From Pseudomonas helvetica (GTDB lineage Bacteria > Pseudomonadota > Gammaproteobacteria > Pseudomonadales > Pseudomonadaceae), in assembly GCF_039908645.1 (NCBI RefSeq), contig NZ_CP150917.1, positions 3,297,501 to 3,361,500 on the forward strand: 64,000 nt of DNA. Direction: 5' to 3'. Below, in pieces: positions 1 through 8,301 of the stretch. The notes below the pieces were generated by a model. The model had not been told where the DNA came from, did no database searches, and saw only the letters and a list, made by a program, of their open reading frames with translations. How positions within the stretch are numbered: the first letter of the stretch is position 1; each line of letters starts with the position of its first letter. The position numbers and the translations under genes were made by a program.

Positions 1-1052
1 GGAAACTGCCCTTCACCGAAGATTTTTTCCCATTGCGCAGCCGTCTTGGTCAGGAAGACTTCCTTCATGCGCGCCGAGATAACCTTGGCCCAATGAGCTG
101 GTAGTGGATAAACACCGAGTGAGGCATCACCTTCCCATTGTGCAAATGGCAGGTAGGGATCTTCAACTTTGGGAAGGCCTGCAGCGAGCATTTCCTCGTA
201 CAAACCCATTGCCTGTAGGCAGCGTTTGGCATGCGAGCGATGGGAAGGGCAAACTGCGTAGAATTTGCGTCCGTCAGCACATTCATAGGTACGGTAGAAG
301 GGGTCGAGGTACTCCTGCAAATCCTCATAACTGAGGTTCATCGGCAGGTTCTCGGCTCGCCTACGCTCAATCTCTTTTTCACGCAAGGTTTTGTAGCGCG
401 CTGGATAGCCGTCGATCTTGATTGAGTTGTAAGAAAGTCCCTCCATGACCGCCGAAGCGAGCGGCACTTCAATCTCATCACCCATGCCAGTGCGTTGTCT
501 GGATTGCAATGCCAGCACCACAGCCGAGACGGCGAGCATAGTGCCGTAAGCGGATGCGAGTGGCAGTGGAGAAAAGCTCGGGTTAATGCCCATCAATACC
601 CGATTTTGCCCCATATCAGTGAAAACCCCTGAGGCTGAAGCGATAATTGCCTCAGTGGCACGCCATTGGCTTCGGAGTTCATCATTGGTTGCAAAACCTG
701 GAATGGACAAGGTGATCAGTTGCGGGTGTTCACGACGCAACTCGGAAAAATCCAGCCCCAGTTTTTTCATCACGCCAGGACGGAAGTTCTCAATCACGAT
801 GTCGGCTTTGGCGATCATCTGCCTGGCGTGGTGCAAACCCTCAGGGGACTTCAAGTCCAAGCGTAAGCACTGCTTGTTTCGGTTGAGGACGGCATTCGCC
901 GGGCTATCCCAGAGCGGGCCAGCGGGTGGATCAATATGAATGACCGTGGCCCCGAGATCACCCAGTATCATCGCGACAGCGGGGCCGGCAATGTATTGGC
1001 CAAAATCGATAACGTTCACACCGCAAAGGGGTAGCTGACTGAGGTTTGTCAT
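1..1052 (-). CDS. CaiB/BaiF (family III) CoA-transferase, 3' end beyond window
   Basis: The minus strand is open from ATG at 1052 to the window edge (350 codons, no stop seen). Family III enzymes move CoA between carboxylic acids in the cytoplasm. The N-terminus (LCGVNVIDFGQYIAGP, about residues 9-24), the ENFRPGVMKKLGLD block (about 88-101) and an SIPGF block near 116-120 are typical of the family. The position where formyl-CoA transferase and CaiB carry the catalytic Asp (M-Q-D-A-V type motif) reads PLASAV here, with Ser200 at the Asp site. The protein may therefore use another residue or be a non-transferase homologue. It is divergent from a LysR gene and next to an ABC importer, suggesting uptake and activation of an acid or amine. 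The family call is firm; the substrate is unknown. Confidence 0.85.
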   Translation of the reverse strand, partial: MTNLSQLPLCGVNVIDFGQYIAGPAVAMILGDLGATVIHIDPPAGPLWDSPANAVLNRNKQCLRLDLKSPEGLHHARQMIAKADIVIENFRPGVMKKLGLDFSELRREHPQLITLSIPGFATNDELRSQWRATEAIIASASGVFTDMGQNRVLMGINPSFSPLPLASAYGTMLAVSAVVLALQSRQRTGMGDEIEVPLASAVMEGLSYNSIKIDGYPARYKTLREKEIERRRAENLPMNLSYEDLQEYLDPFYRTYECADGRKFYAVCPSHRSHAKRCLQAMGLYEEMLAAGLPKVEDPYLPFAQWEGDASLGVYPLPAHWAKVISARMKEVFLTKTAAQWEKIFGEGQF

Positions 1053-1333
1053 GTTTCACCCATTATTTTTATTGTCCTGCTTCTTCGAGCTTTCACGCAG
1101 GGTTTAGGTTTTCAGAAGCCGTCTGCAGAGGCTCAAAGCGTTTCAGGCTTGGCCCATTGAGTGGCGATCTGGGAGTTACTTTCGAGAAAAGTTGGGGACT
1201 GCGAAAGCAATAAAAAAAAACCCTATGGGTTCATTTTTTTTATGCGATAGGAGTAGGATTTATGGATGACCGCTACAAGACGTACGCTGGCTCGCCCCAC
1301 AGCCAGGCACTTTTCCTCAGAGAATTTTGAGCC
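1053..1333. promoter_or_regulatory. divergent intergenic region with A/T-tract dyad
   Basis: This gap separates the CoA-transferase from the divergent LysR gene and should hold both promoters. At 1210-1243 a run of nine A, then CCC-TAT-GGG, then a run of eight T forms a near-perfect dyad. It looks like an intrinsic terminator, but it sits between divergent genes about 90 bases before the LysR start, so it may equally be an operator or mark a short transcript. No clear sigma-70 boxes were assigned. Confidence 0.4.
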
Positions 1334-2233
1334 ATGAAGAAGCGACTACCTCCGCTCAACTGGTTGCGCGCGTTCGAGTCAGCCGCTCGTCACCTAAGCT
1401 TTACGGAGGCGGCTGTAGAACTGAGTCTCACTCAGGCAGCCGTCAGCCAGCAGATCAAAGCGCTGGAATCGCAGCTCGGCGCAGCTCTGTTTAAGCGTCT
1501 ACCTAGAGGTTTGGAACTGACGGAACCTGGCTTAGCCTTTCTACCCGTCGTCCATGAATCGGTGGAGCGTCTTGCAGCGGCGACCGATGAAATATTTGGT
1601 CAAGGGCACCGGAAGGTACTCACAGTGCGCAGCAGTCTGGTTTTCTTTACTCACTGGCTGGCGGGTCGCCTGCCGCGATTTCGTGAGCAGCATCCAGATG
1701 TCAATTTGCGTATCACCAGCAACATCTGGATGGGCGAAACCGATCTCGAATCCGATCTGGAAATTCGCTATGGCAGCGGAAAATGGACTGGCCTGAAGAG
1801 TGAACGGCTGACCTGGGATTTGCTTTTCCCTGTGTGCGCCCCTGGTTTGCCCACAACGCAAAAGCCCTTGAAAACCCCAAGAGACCTTCGTCACCACGAA
1901 CTTCTGCATGTCTTGGGTTATGAGGAGGGATGGGGCTATTGGTTGAAAAAGGCCAAGGCCGACGACGTTGACTCATCTCAAGGACTGCAGTTCGACACGC
2001 TTATTTCCGCACTGAAAATGGCGGAGTTGGGTCAAGGCGTTGCCTTGGCGCGATCATCGCTTGTCGAGCAGTATCTTGAATCAGGACAACTCATCGCCCC
2101 TTTAACTGCAAAATTCAAAACCTCAGAAGCGTTTTATTTAGTGTATTCCCCGCACAAAATCGTCAATCCCCAAGCAGCAGCTTTCGCAAGTTGGCTGATG
2201 GAAGAAGCGTCCGCCGCGCGTAGCGAAGAATGA
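1334..2233 (+). CDS. LysR-family transcriptional regulator (GcvA-like)
   Basis: A 299-residue DNA-binding regulator. The N-terminal winged helix-turn-helix (about residues 8-65) has the GcvA-type pattern, with LNWLRAFESAARHLSFTEAA followed by LSLTQAAVSQQIKALE. The rest is the periplasmic-binding-like effector domain. Length matches the family norm of about 300. It is divergent from the CoA-transferase and followed by a polyamine-type ABC importer, so it probably controls one or both. The ATG has only a weak ribosome site upstream. The effector cannot be read from sequence. An A-tract/T-tract hairpin at 2308-2340 ends the gene. Confidence 0.9.
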   Translation: MKKRLPPLNWLRAFESAARHLSFTEAAVELSLTQAAVSQQIKALESQLGAALFKRLPRGLELTEPGLAFLPVVHESVERLAAATDEIFGQGHRKVLTVRSSLVFFTHWLAGRLPRFREQHPDVNLRITSNIWMGETDLESDLEIRYGSGKWTGLKSERLTWDLLFPVCAPGLPTTQKPLKTPRDLRHHELLHVLGYEEGWGYWLKKAKADDVDSSQGLQFDTLISALKMAELGQGVALARSSLVEQYLESGQLIAPLTAKFKTSEAFYLVYSPHKIVNPQAAAFASWLMEEASAARSEE

Positions 2234-2307
2234 GGAAGTGATTTTGAATCCCTGAATGCCTGAACGCCCTTCACTTTACCCATCAATAGATAATTTTTGT
2301 GCGCCCA

Positions 2308-2340
2308 TAAAAAAAATCGCCCCATTGGGCTTTTTTTTAT
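2308..2340. terminator. bidirectional-type intrinsic terminator after LysR gene
   Basis: Eight A precede a GCCC / GGGC stem (2319-2322 with 2327-2330) and eight T follow it. A-tract, stem and T-tract together form a strong Rho-independent terminator, about 75 bases after the LysR stop and before the importer operon at 2465. Confidence 0.75.
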
Positions 2341-2464
2341 TGCTTTTACCTTCGGATTTTTTTGCCGAGAGTAAAGCCCTGATCGTCTCTTCGGTTGCTC
2401 ACGCACCCCCGTGCAAAGAGCTCGTGACGGTTTCCCACAAAAATAAAAACGAGGGGTCTCACGC

Positions 2465-3520
2465 ATGAAAAGCGCAACGTTTCTTTTGCTATCCGGCATC
2501 GTGTCCTGCAGCGCTTACGCAGAAAACACTCTCACGGTTGTGTCCTACGGCGGCAACCTGACTAATGCCCAGATCCAAGCCGCACACAAACCCTTCACTG
2601 CCGCCACAGGTACCCGGGTGATTTCGGAGGACTATTCCGGGGGCATCGCGCAAATCAAGACTCAGGTAGACAGCAAAAAGGTCACTTGGGACGTAGTCGA
2701 TGCTGAAATACCGAACGTCATTCGTGCCTGTAACAACGGCCTGCTCGAACGAATTGACCCCGCCACCCTGGCTCCTGCACCGGATGGAACACCTGCTGCA
2801 AAAGATTTTCTGCCAGGGGCCCTGACGGAATGCGGCGTGGCGAGCTATGTCTGGTCGACAGTCATGGCCTACAACACCAAAGCCTTCAAGGGCGAGCAGC
2901 CCCATACCCTGAAAGACTTTTTCGATACCAAGCGCTTCCCAGGCAAACGAGCACTGCGTAAAGCACCTCAAGTCAATCTTGAATGGGCGCTCATGGCCGA
3001 CGGCGTGCCCCGTGAAAAGGTGTACGAAATGCTGGGGACTGAAGATGGCCTGGATCGAGCTTTTGCCAAGCTCGACACAATCAAAAAGGACACCATCTGG
3101 TGGGAAGCCGGGGCACAAGCGCCGCAACTGCTAGCCGATGGCGAGGTCAGCATGATCTCAGCTTATAGCGGGCGTATCGTGATTGCGCAGCAGAAAGAGC
3201 AGCAGCCGTTCAAAATCGTGTGGGATGGTCAGATGTATGACATGGAGGCTTGGGTAGTCCCTGCCGGCAATCCGAAAAAAGATCAGGCGATGGATTTTTT
3301 GAAGTTTGCCACTCAAAGCTCGGTACTGGCTGACCAAAGTAACTATATCGCCTATGGCCCTACACGACTCTCCGCGCAAGCCTTGGTAGACCCAAAGGTC
3401 AAACCCAACTTGCCTACTAGCCCTGAAAACTTTGCCAGCGCACTCCAGGTGGACTCCCAGTGGTGGGGAGACCATGCAGACGAATTGAATGAGCGCTTCA
3501 ACGCTTGGCTGTCCAAGTAA
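2465..3520 (+). CDS. polyamine-type ABC transporter substrate-binding protein
   Basis: A 351-residue periplasmic binding protein of the PotD/SpuD class. A signal peptide covers about residues 1-19 (cleavage after CSAYA), followed by the mature start ENTLTVVSYGG and motifs usual in this class such as the WDVVDAE segment. It would deliver its ligand to the permeases encoded at 4757 and 6037. A GAGGGG ribosome site lies about 9 bases before the ATG. It is the first gene of a four-gene importer read in one direction. The ligand could be a polyamine or another small cationic or carboxylated compound; the neighbouring CoA-transferase leaves this open. Confidence 0.88.
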   Translation: MKSATFLLLSGIVSCSAYAENTLTVVSYGGNLTNAQIQAAHKPFTAATGTRVISEDYSGGIAQIKTQVDSKKVTWDVVDAEIPNVIRACNNGLLERIDPATLAPAPDGTPAAKDFLPGALTECGVASYVWSTVMAYNTKAFKGEQPHTLKDFFDTKRFPGKRALRKAPQVNLEWALMADGVPREKVYEMLGTEDGLDRAFAKLDTIKKDTIWWEAGAQAPQLLADGEVSMISAYSGRIVIAQQKEQQPFKIVWDGQMYDMEAWVVPAGNPKKDQAMDFLKFATQSSVLADQSNYIAYGPTRLSAQALVDPKVKPNLPTSPENFASALQVDSQWWGDHADELNERFNAWLSK

Positions 3521-3634
3521 CCAAAAACTCAACCACAACCTTGCCGCAGCACACCTGACACACCCCCTTTGGCGGGCCCGGGCGACTTTTCGTGCCCGGC
3601 TCCTCTACAGCACCAATAACAAGAGATATCTCCC
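3521..3634. promoter_or_regulatory. intra-operon spacer
   Basis: A 114-base gap separates the binding-protein gene from the ATPase gene. It contains a GC-rich partly self-complementary stretch (GGCGGGCCCGGGCG, around 3571-3584) with no T-run. Such spacers often set differential expression of binding protein over transporter core by processing or attenuation; that role is inferred here. Confidence 0.3.
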
Positions 3635-4717
3635 ATGCGTACTGAATCATTCGTTAGCTTTCGAAATGTGCAGAAGAGTTATGACGGCGAACATCTGGTC
3701 GTCAAAAACTTCAACCTCGAAATCGAACAGGGTGAGTTCGTCACCATGCTTGGCCCTTCGGGTTCCGGCAAGACGACATGTTTGATGATGTTGGCAGGGT
3801 TCGAGACCGTGACTCATGGGCAAATTTGCATTGATGAAAAGCCGGTAAATGATATAGCTCCGCAAAAGCGCGGTATCGGCATGGTGTTTCAGAACTATGC
3901 CCTTTTCCCTCACATGACCATTGAAGAAAACCTCGCCTTCCCACTGAGAGTGCGCAAATTGTCCCGGCAAGACATCGAAGACCGGGTGCGTCTATCACTT
4001 GACCTGGTGGCCTTGGGACAATTCGCAAAGCGAATGCCGGCTCAGCTGTCTGGCGGTCAGAAACAGCGTGTTGCACTGGCCCGCGCATTAATCTTCGAGC
4101 CACGTTTGGTGCTGATGGATGAACCGCTTGGAGCGCTGGACAAACAGCTTCGTGAACAGATGCAATATGAAATCAAGCGTCTGTCAAAACAGCTCGGCAT
4201 CACAGTTGTGTACGTTACTCACGATCAGACTGAAGCCCTTACGATGTCGGATCGCATCGCAGTCTTTAACGATGGAATTGTCCAGCAACTGGCCAATCCG
4301 TCCGACCTTTACGAAAAACCGCAGACCGCATTTGTCGCGAGTTTCATCGGCGAGAACAACCGGCTGATGGGGCAGATTATCGAGCGCCAGGAACGTTACT
4401 GCCAGGTGCGTGTTGGTGAGCACCTCGTCAAGGCGCTGGCCGTCAATATCCACCCTGTCAGCTCGACCACCACACTGTCGATTCGTCCTGAGCGCGTGCA
4501 GATTGGCGCACGTCCAGGTGAGTACGACAACCATATGCCGGCCCGCATTGAGGAGATCATTTATCACGGTGATCACTTGCGAGCGCGCTTGAAACTGGCA
4601 GGCAACGACGAGTTCATCGTCAAGATGGTCAACACCGCAGGACACGCTGCTCCCCAAGCCGGTACTTGCATTGATGTGGGTTGGTCAGCCGACGACTGTC
4701 GGGCGCTTGACGCCTGA
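3635..4717 (+). CDS. polyamine-type ABC transporter ATP-binding protein
   Basis: A 360-residue ATPase of the PotA class that powers the importer at the inner face of the membrane. Walker A is GPSGSGKTT (residues 40-48), the signature is LSGGQKQR, Walker B is LVLMDEP, and the switch histidine lies in YVTHDQTEA. The C-terminal ~120 residues are the TOBE-type regulatory domain usual in this subfamily. It is encoded between its binding protein and two permeases. Function as a transporter ATPase is clear; substrate follows the binding protein and is not known. Confidence 0.93.
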   Translation: MRTESFVSFRNVQKSYDGEHLVVKNFNLEIEQGEFVTMLGPSGSGKTTCLMMLAGFETVTHGQICIDEKPVNDIAPQKRGIGMVFQNYALFPHMTIEENLAFPLRVRKLSRQDIEDRVRLSLDLVALGQFAKRMPAQLSGGQKQRVALARALIFEPRLVLMDEPLGALDKQLREQMQYEIKRLSKQLGITVVYVTHDQTEALTMSDRIAVFNDGIVQQLANPSDLYEKPQTAFVASFIGENNRLMGQIIERQERYCQVRVGEHLVKALAVNIHPVSSTTTLSIRPERVQIGARPGEYDNHMPARIEEIIYHGDHLRARLKLAGNDEFIVKMVNTAGHAAPQAGTCIDVGWSADDCRALDA

Positions 4718-4756
4718 GGCCCTACAACGACTTTACTGTTTTGCCGGAGCACCCAG

Positions 4757-6031
4757 ATGAGCAACTCATATACCGTCAGCCCCATGCTAGAGACAGTCAG
4801 CGAAACCCTACCTCAAGGAGATCTGAAGTCCAGCCTTGACCGGGCAGAACGTCTAAACAAGACCAAATCACTGCTATTGGTCGTCCCATTGCTGGCATTC
4901 ATTACGGTATTTTTCTTGCTGCCTATCGGCGCGATGTTGCTGCGCAGCATTCAAAACCCGACCCTTTCCACGGCGATGCCACAGACCGCAGCCGCATTAG
5001 CCAACTGGGAGGGCACAGCCTTGCCAGACGAGCAGTTGTTCGCCACCGTGGGTCATGAAATCCTCGCCCTGCAAGAGGCCCGACAATTGGACAGTGTCGG
5101 CTCCGATCTCAATAGGGTGATGGGTGACGCCAAGAGCCTGATGGCCCGCACTGCACGTGGCCTAGCCAGCAAGGTCGTCGTGCCAGGTGCGTTTAACACC
5201 ACAATGACCGGCATCGACAAGCGCTGGGGGCAGATCGGCACCTGGACGCAGTTGAAGAAAATGGCGCCAGCCTACTCCGCAACTAACTATCTCGCGGCCT
5301 TGGACTTACGTTATGACGACCAAGGTAAGGTCGTTCAACAACCTGAGAGCCGACGCATCTACGTCAGCATTCTGATCAAGACCTTGATGGTTGCACTGGG
5401 TATCACGGCGCTGTGCATGATCCTGGGTTACCCGCTGGCCTACATGCTCGCCACCCTTCCAGCAAAAACCAGCAACCTGTTGATGGTCATGGTGCTGTTG
5501 CCGTTCTGGACATCACTTCTGGTACGCACCAGCGCCTGGATGGTGATCTTGCAATCCAACGGTGTGCTGAACAGCACGTTGAACAGCATGGGATTGATCA
5601 ACCAGCCACTCGAACTCATGTACAACATGTTCGGAACGGTCATTGCTATGACCCACATTCTTCTGCCTTTCATGGTGCTGCCGATGTTCAGCGTCATGAA
5701 AAGCATCGACACAACCTATACCCGTGCAGCGCACTCCATGGGCGCCAGTTCGTTCCGCACTTTTGTGCAGATCTATTTTCCCTTGTCTCTGCCTGGATTG
5801 AGCGCTGGAGGCATCCTGGTGTTCATTCTGGCGACGGGGTACTACATCACTCCGGCGTTGGTGGGTGGGCGTACCGGACAAGTCATCAGCAATTTCATTG
5901 CTTACCACATGCAGACCTCCCTGAACTGGGGACTGGCCGCCGCCATCGCGTCCATCCTCCTGATGATTGTCCTGGTGCTGTACTGGATTTATGACCGGGT
6001 CGTGGGCATCAACAATATGAAATTGGGGTAA
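4757..6031 (+). CDS. polyamine-type ABC transporter permease (PotB class)
   Basis: A 424-residue inner-membrane permease. One membrane segment near residues 35-62 is followed by a large periplasmic stretch (about 65-195), then five or so further segments with the ABC permease EAA-like loop (AAHSMGASSFRTFVQIYFPLS). It is longer than typical PotB (about 280-300) because of the periplasmic insert, a layout common in Pseudomonas homologues of this group. GGAG lies 8 bases upstream of the ATG. It pairs with the next permease, starting 5 bases after its stop. Confidence 0.9.
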   Translation: MSNSYTVSPMLETVSETLPQGDLKSSLDRAERLNKTKSLLLVVPLLAFITVFFLLPIGAMLLRSIQNPTLSTAMPQTAAALANWEGTALPDEQLFATVGHEILALQEARQLDSVGSDLNRVMGDAKSLMARTARGLASKVVVPGAFNTTMTGIDKRWGQIGTWTQLKKMAPAYSATNYLAALDLRYDDQGKVVQQPESRRIYVSILIKTLMVALGITALCMILGYPLAYMLATLPAKTSNLLMVMVLLPFWTSLLVRTSAWMVILQSNGVLNSTLNSMGLINQPLELMYNMFGTVIAMTHILLPFMVLPMFSVMKSIDTTYTRAAHSMGASSFRTFVQIYFPLSLPGLSAGGILVFILATGYYITPALVGGRTGQVISNFIAYHMQTSLNWGLAAAIASILLMIVLVLYWIYDRVVGINNMKLG

Positions 6032-6036
6032 TCGAA

Positions 6037-6885
6037 ATGAGTCTTCCAAGCTATACCAGCCCGATGGGCAGAGTCTGGTTCTTCAGCGTTCGAAGCTTTG
6101 CGGTATTGGTGCTGTTGTTTCTGATTTTGCCAATTTTGGTAGTGGTGCCTTTGTCATTTAACGTCGAGCCCTACTTCAGCTTTACCAGCGGCATGCTCAG
6201 CCTTGATCCAGCGGCCTTTTCAATGCGTTGGTACCACATGCTTCTCGAGGATCCACTGTGGGTGCTGTCGTTCAAAAACAGTCTGCTGATCGCCTTCTGC
6301 GCAACGGTGATTTCAACGGCACTCGGGACGTTGGCAGCACTCGGTTTGTGCCGCGCTAATCTGCCGTGCAAGGGACTGCTGATGGGCACCCTGATTTCGC
6401 CGATGATCGTACCGGTGATCATCTCTTCTGCCGGCATGTACTTTTTCTACAGCGCACTGGGCATCGGGCAAAACCACCTTGGCATCATTCTGGGCCATGC
6501 GGTACTCGGTACGCCATTCGTCATCATCACAGTGACGGCGACATTAGTTGGTTTCGACCACTCGTTGACCAGAGCAGCGACAAGCCTCGGAGCTTCTTCC
6601 ACCTATACATTTTTCCGCGTGACCTTCCCAATTATTCGTCCAGGGATCATGTCCGGCGCGCTCTTTGCGATGGTGACCTCATTCGATGAGGCGGTGCTGG
6701 TGCAATTTCTTGGCGGGGTTGAGCAACGCACCATACCGCGCCAGATGTGGTCAGGCATGCGCGAACAGATCAGCCCAACCATCCTGGCGGCGGCCACGTT
6801 ACTGATTCTCGGCTCGGTGGCATTGCTGGTCGCTGTTGAACTCATGCGTCGACGCTCGTTGCGCTTACGAGGCATAAAAGAATGA
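6037..6885 (+). CDS. polyamine-type ABC transporter permease (PotC class)
   Basis: A 282-residue second permease of the importer. It has an N-terminal membrane segment at about 19-41, further segments to residue ~270, and the EAA loop (TRAATSLGASSTYTFFRVTFP). It starts 5 bases after the previous stop with a GGGGTAA ribosome site, so the two permeases are probably translationally linked. It ends the operon; the terminator at 7001-7024 follows after about 115 bases. Confidence 0.9.
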   Translation: MSLPSYTSPMGRVWFFSVRSFAVLVLLFLILPILVVVPLSFNVEPYFSFTSGMLSLDPAAFSMRWYHMLLEDPLWVLSFKNSLLIAFCATVISTALGTLAALGLCRANLPCKGLLMGTLISPMIVPVIISSAGMYFFYSALGIGQNHLGIILGHAVLGTPFVIITVTATLVGFDHSLTRAATSLGASSTYTFFRVTFPIIRPGIMSGALFAMVTSFDEAVLVQFLGGVEQRTIPRQMWSGMREQISPTILAAATLLILGSVALLVAVELMRRRSLRLRGIKE

Positions 6886-7000
6886 ATACCCCTAAGTCCT
6901 GAGGCACGAGACACTCCGATCACGAGTAAGGTAAGTGGATGCAACACTCAGGCTTAAACCGCAACATTGATCGACGAAGAACTTCGACGACGCATCCCAT

Positions 7001-7024
7001 AAAAAGGCCCTCACGGGCCTTTTT
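7001..7024. terminator. intrinsic terminator between convergent genes
   Basis: Five A, GGCCC-TCAC-GGGCC, five T: a compact perfect hairpin with A- and T-tracts on both sides, so it can stop transcription from both the importer operon (plus) and the mvaU-like gene (minus). Confidence 0.85.
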
Positions 7025-7039
7025 GTACTCAAACCAAAA

Positions 7040-7374
7040 TCACTCGGTTAGCCAGGACTCAACGGTCGCGGAGCCGTGTTCCGCTTTCCATTCCTTCAGC
7101 GTTTTGTGATTGCCGCCTTTGGTCTCAACGACTTCGCCGGTGTGCGGGTTTTTGTAGACCTTCACTTCGCGTGGCTTACGGCTGCCGACTTTGGACTCAA
7201 CGGCTGGAGCACGGCGACCGGCTTGTGGATCAAGCAGTTTGATCACATCTTTCAGGCTGTAGCCGTACTCACCAAGCAAATGGCGCAGTTTGCTCTCAAA
7301 CTCCATTTCCTTCTTAAGGCCGGAATCACTTTTCATCGACTCAAGCTCTGCGAGCTGGGCGGCCAGTTGTTGTT
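7040..7374 (-). pseudogene. mvaU: MvaT/MvaU-type H-NS-like silencer, 5' end replaced by IS sequence
   Basis: The minus-strand reading frame from about 7374 to 7040 encodes almost all of an MvaU-like xenogeneic silencer: the coiled-coil oligomerisation part (QQLAAQLAELES onward), the ESKLRHLLGEYGYSLKDVI block, and the C-terminal AT-hook-like DNA-binding part with KNPHTGEVVETKGGNHKTLKEW. What is missing is the first ~11 codons, including the native ATG. They are replaced by the end of an IS3-type element starting at 7375. The frame stays open into the transposase remnant (to 7588), so a chimeric protein is formally possible, but no good ribosome site was found. Family identity is certain; functional state is doubtful. 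Confidence 0.8.
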
Positions 7375-7588
7375 TGTAGTGGTCAACTAATCCCGGACAC
7401 GACGTTAAGTTTTTTCTCGGCCTGAGCTGGCGCCAGCCCACCGTTGAATTGATGGGGCAGAATCCCATCAGGTAATGGCTGATGTCTCGGTGCGCTTCTT
7501 GAGCCGTCATGTAGCCCACCCGAGTGAGCCATTGCCCTTGAAGCCGGATGGGTTCATGACGAGACGAATCGGGGCAGCAACGCGGCAC
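7375..7588 (-). mobile_element. IS3-family transposase (OrfB) C-terminal remnant with IS end
   Basis: The IS terminus (TGTAGTGGTC ... CCGGACAC) begins at 7375. On the minus strand one frame reads WLTRVGYMTAQEAHRDISHYLM and, after a small deletion that shifts the frame near 7465, another frame reads PHQFNGGLAPAQAEKKLN and ends VVSGIS-stop about 15 bases from the IS end. This is the C-terminus of an IS3-type integrase-like transposase. The upstream catalytic part is absent. The element is dead and has removed the start of the mvaU-like gene. Confidence 0.8.
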
Positions 7589-7835
7589 GCCAAAACTTCG
7601 GCCTCTACGGGATGTAAAGCAGTCTGATATTGCTGTTACGACGCGTTCTGGAGGAGCTGGGATCTGGACTGAGCGGGAATGATGAGCTGTTGCTGGCGCG
7701 ATGTAGAGTTGCCATTAATGCGATGAGGCCTGCAATCTGTTGGCGTGCTGGCGACCCAATCACGACGTGGCGAGGAGATTGGGCGCGTCCAGTGAGGCAG
7801 CTTTGAACACAACGTTGCTACCTCACTTCGATGGA
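7589..7835. other. non-coding scar between IS remnant and unknown gene
   Basis: No convincing reading frame, repeat or RNA gene was seen in this stretch. It is probably degraded mobile-element or former flanking sequence. Confidence 0.4.
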
Positions 7836-8213
7836 TTACAACCCGATGTCTTCGCTGAAGAGTTCGCCACGAAGTTGTAAGTCCAGATTGCAGCCCGGGG
7901 TAGCCTCCGCGGCCCTGCAGATATCCTGATTATCGCTTCCCGACAGGTACATGTTTGCCAGCGTGAATGTAGCATCTGCCTTCAGAAGCTTTGCCAGCCG
8001 TCTCAGTTCGTAATCGTGGCCGGACTCAATACCGTACCGGAATGGAATCAATTTCTCGCGAATGGCCTTCCCGTTCAACGGGCTGCCCAGGCAGGCTTGC
8101 TCGAATTCATCGCCGAACTGGAGCGCTGCGTGTAGCGAATCGCGCGCCATCTCAGGCGAGTCCAGTCGGCTTTCGATGAGGTTGGCAATCATATTGTTCA
8201 CAGCGAAGTCCAT
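7836..8213 (-). CDS. hypothetical protein, 125 residues
   Basis: I do not recognise this protein. It has no signal peptide or membrane segment; composition suggests a mostly helical cytoplasmic protein (AIREKLIPFRYGI, ELRRLAKLLKADATFTLANM) with few cysteines. It lies 88 bases downstream of the kinase-like gene on the same strand, so the two may form one transcript inside the IS-flanked segment. No homologous family can be named. A real gene is plausible from its full-length uninterrupted frame and position. Confidence 0.5.
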   Translation of the reverse strand: MDFAVNNMIANLIESRLDSPEMARDSLHAALQFGDEFEQACLGSPLNGKAIREKLIPFRYGIESGHDYELRRLAKLLKADATFTLANMYLSGSDNQDICRAAEATPGCNLDLQLRGELFSEDIGL

Positions 8214-8301
8214 CTTTCCAATGTGCGGTCCGTGATACTACCGGACAAAGGGAGCCAACTCATCTCCGCGCAACGGCTATCTCAACCGCATCAAGACCGG
8301 T

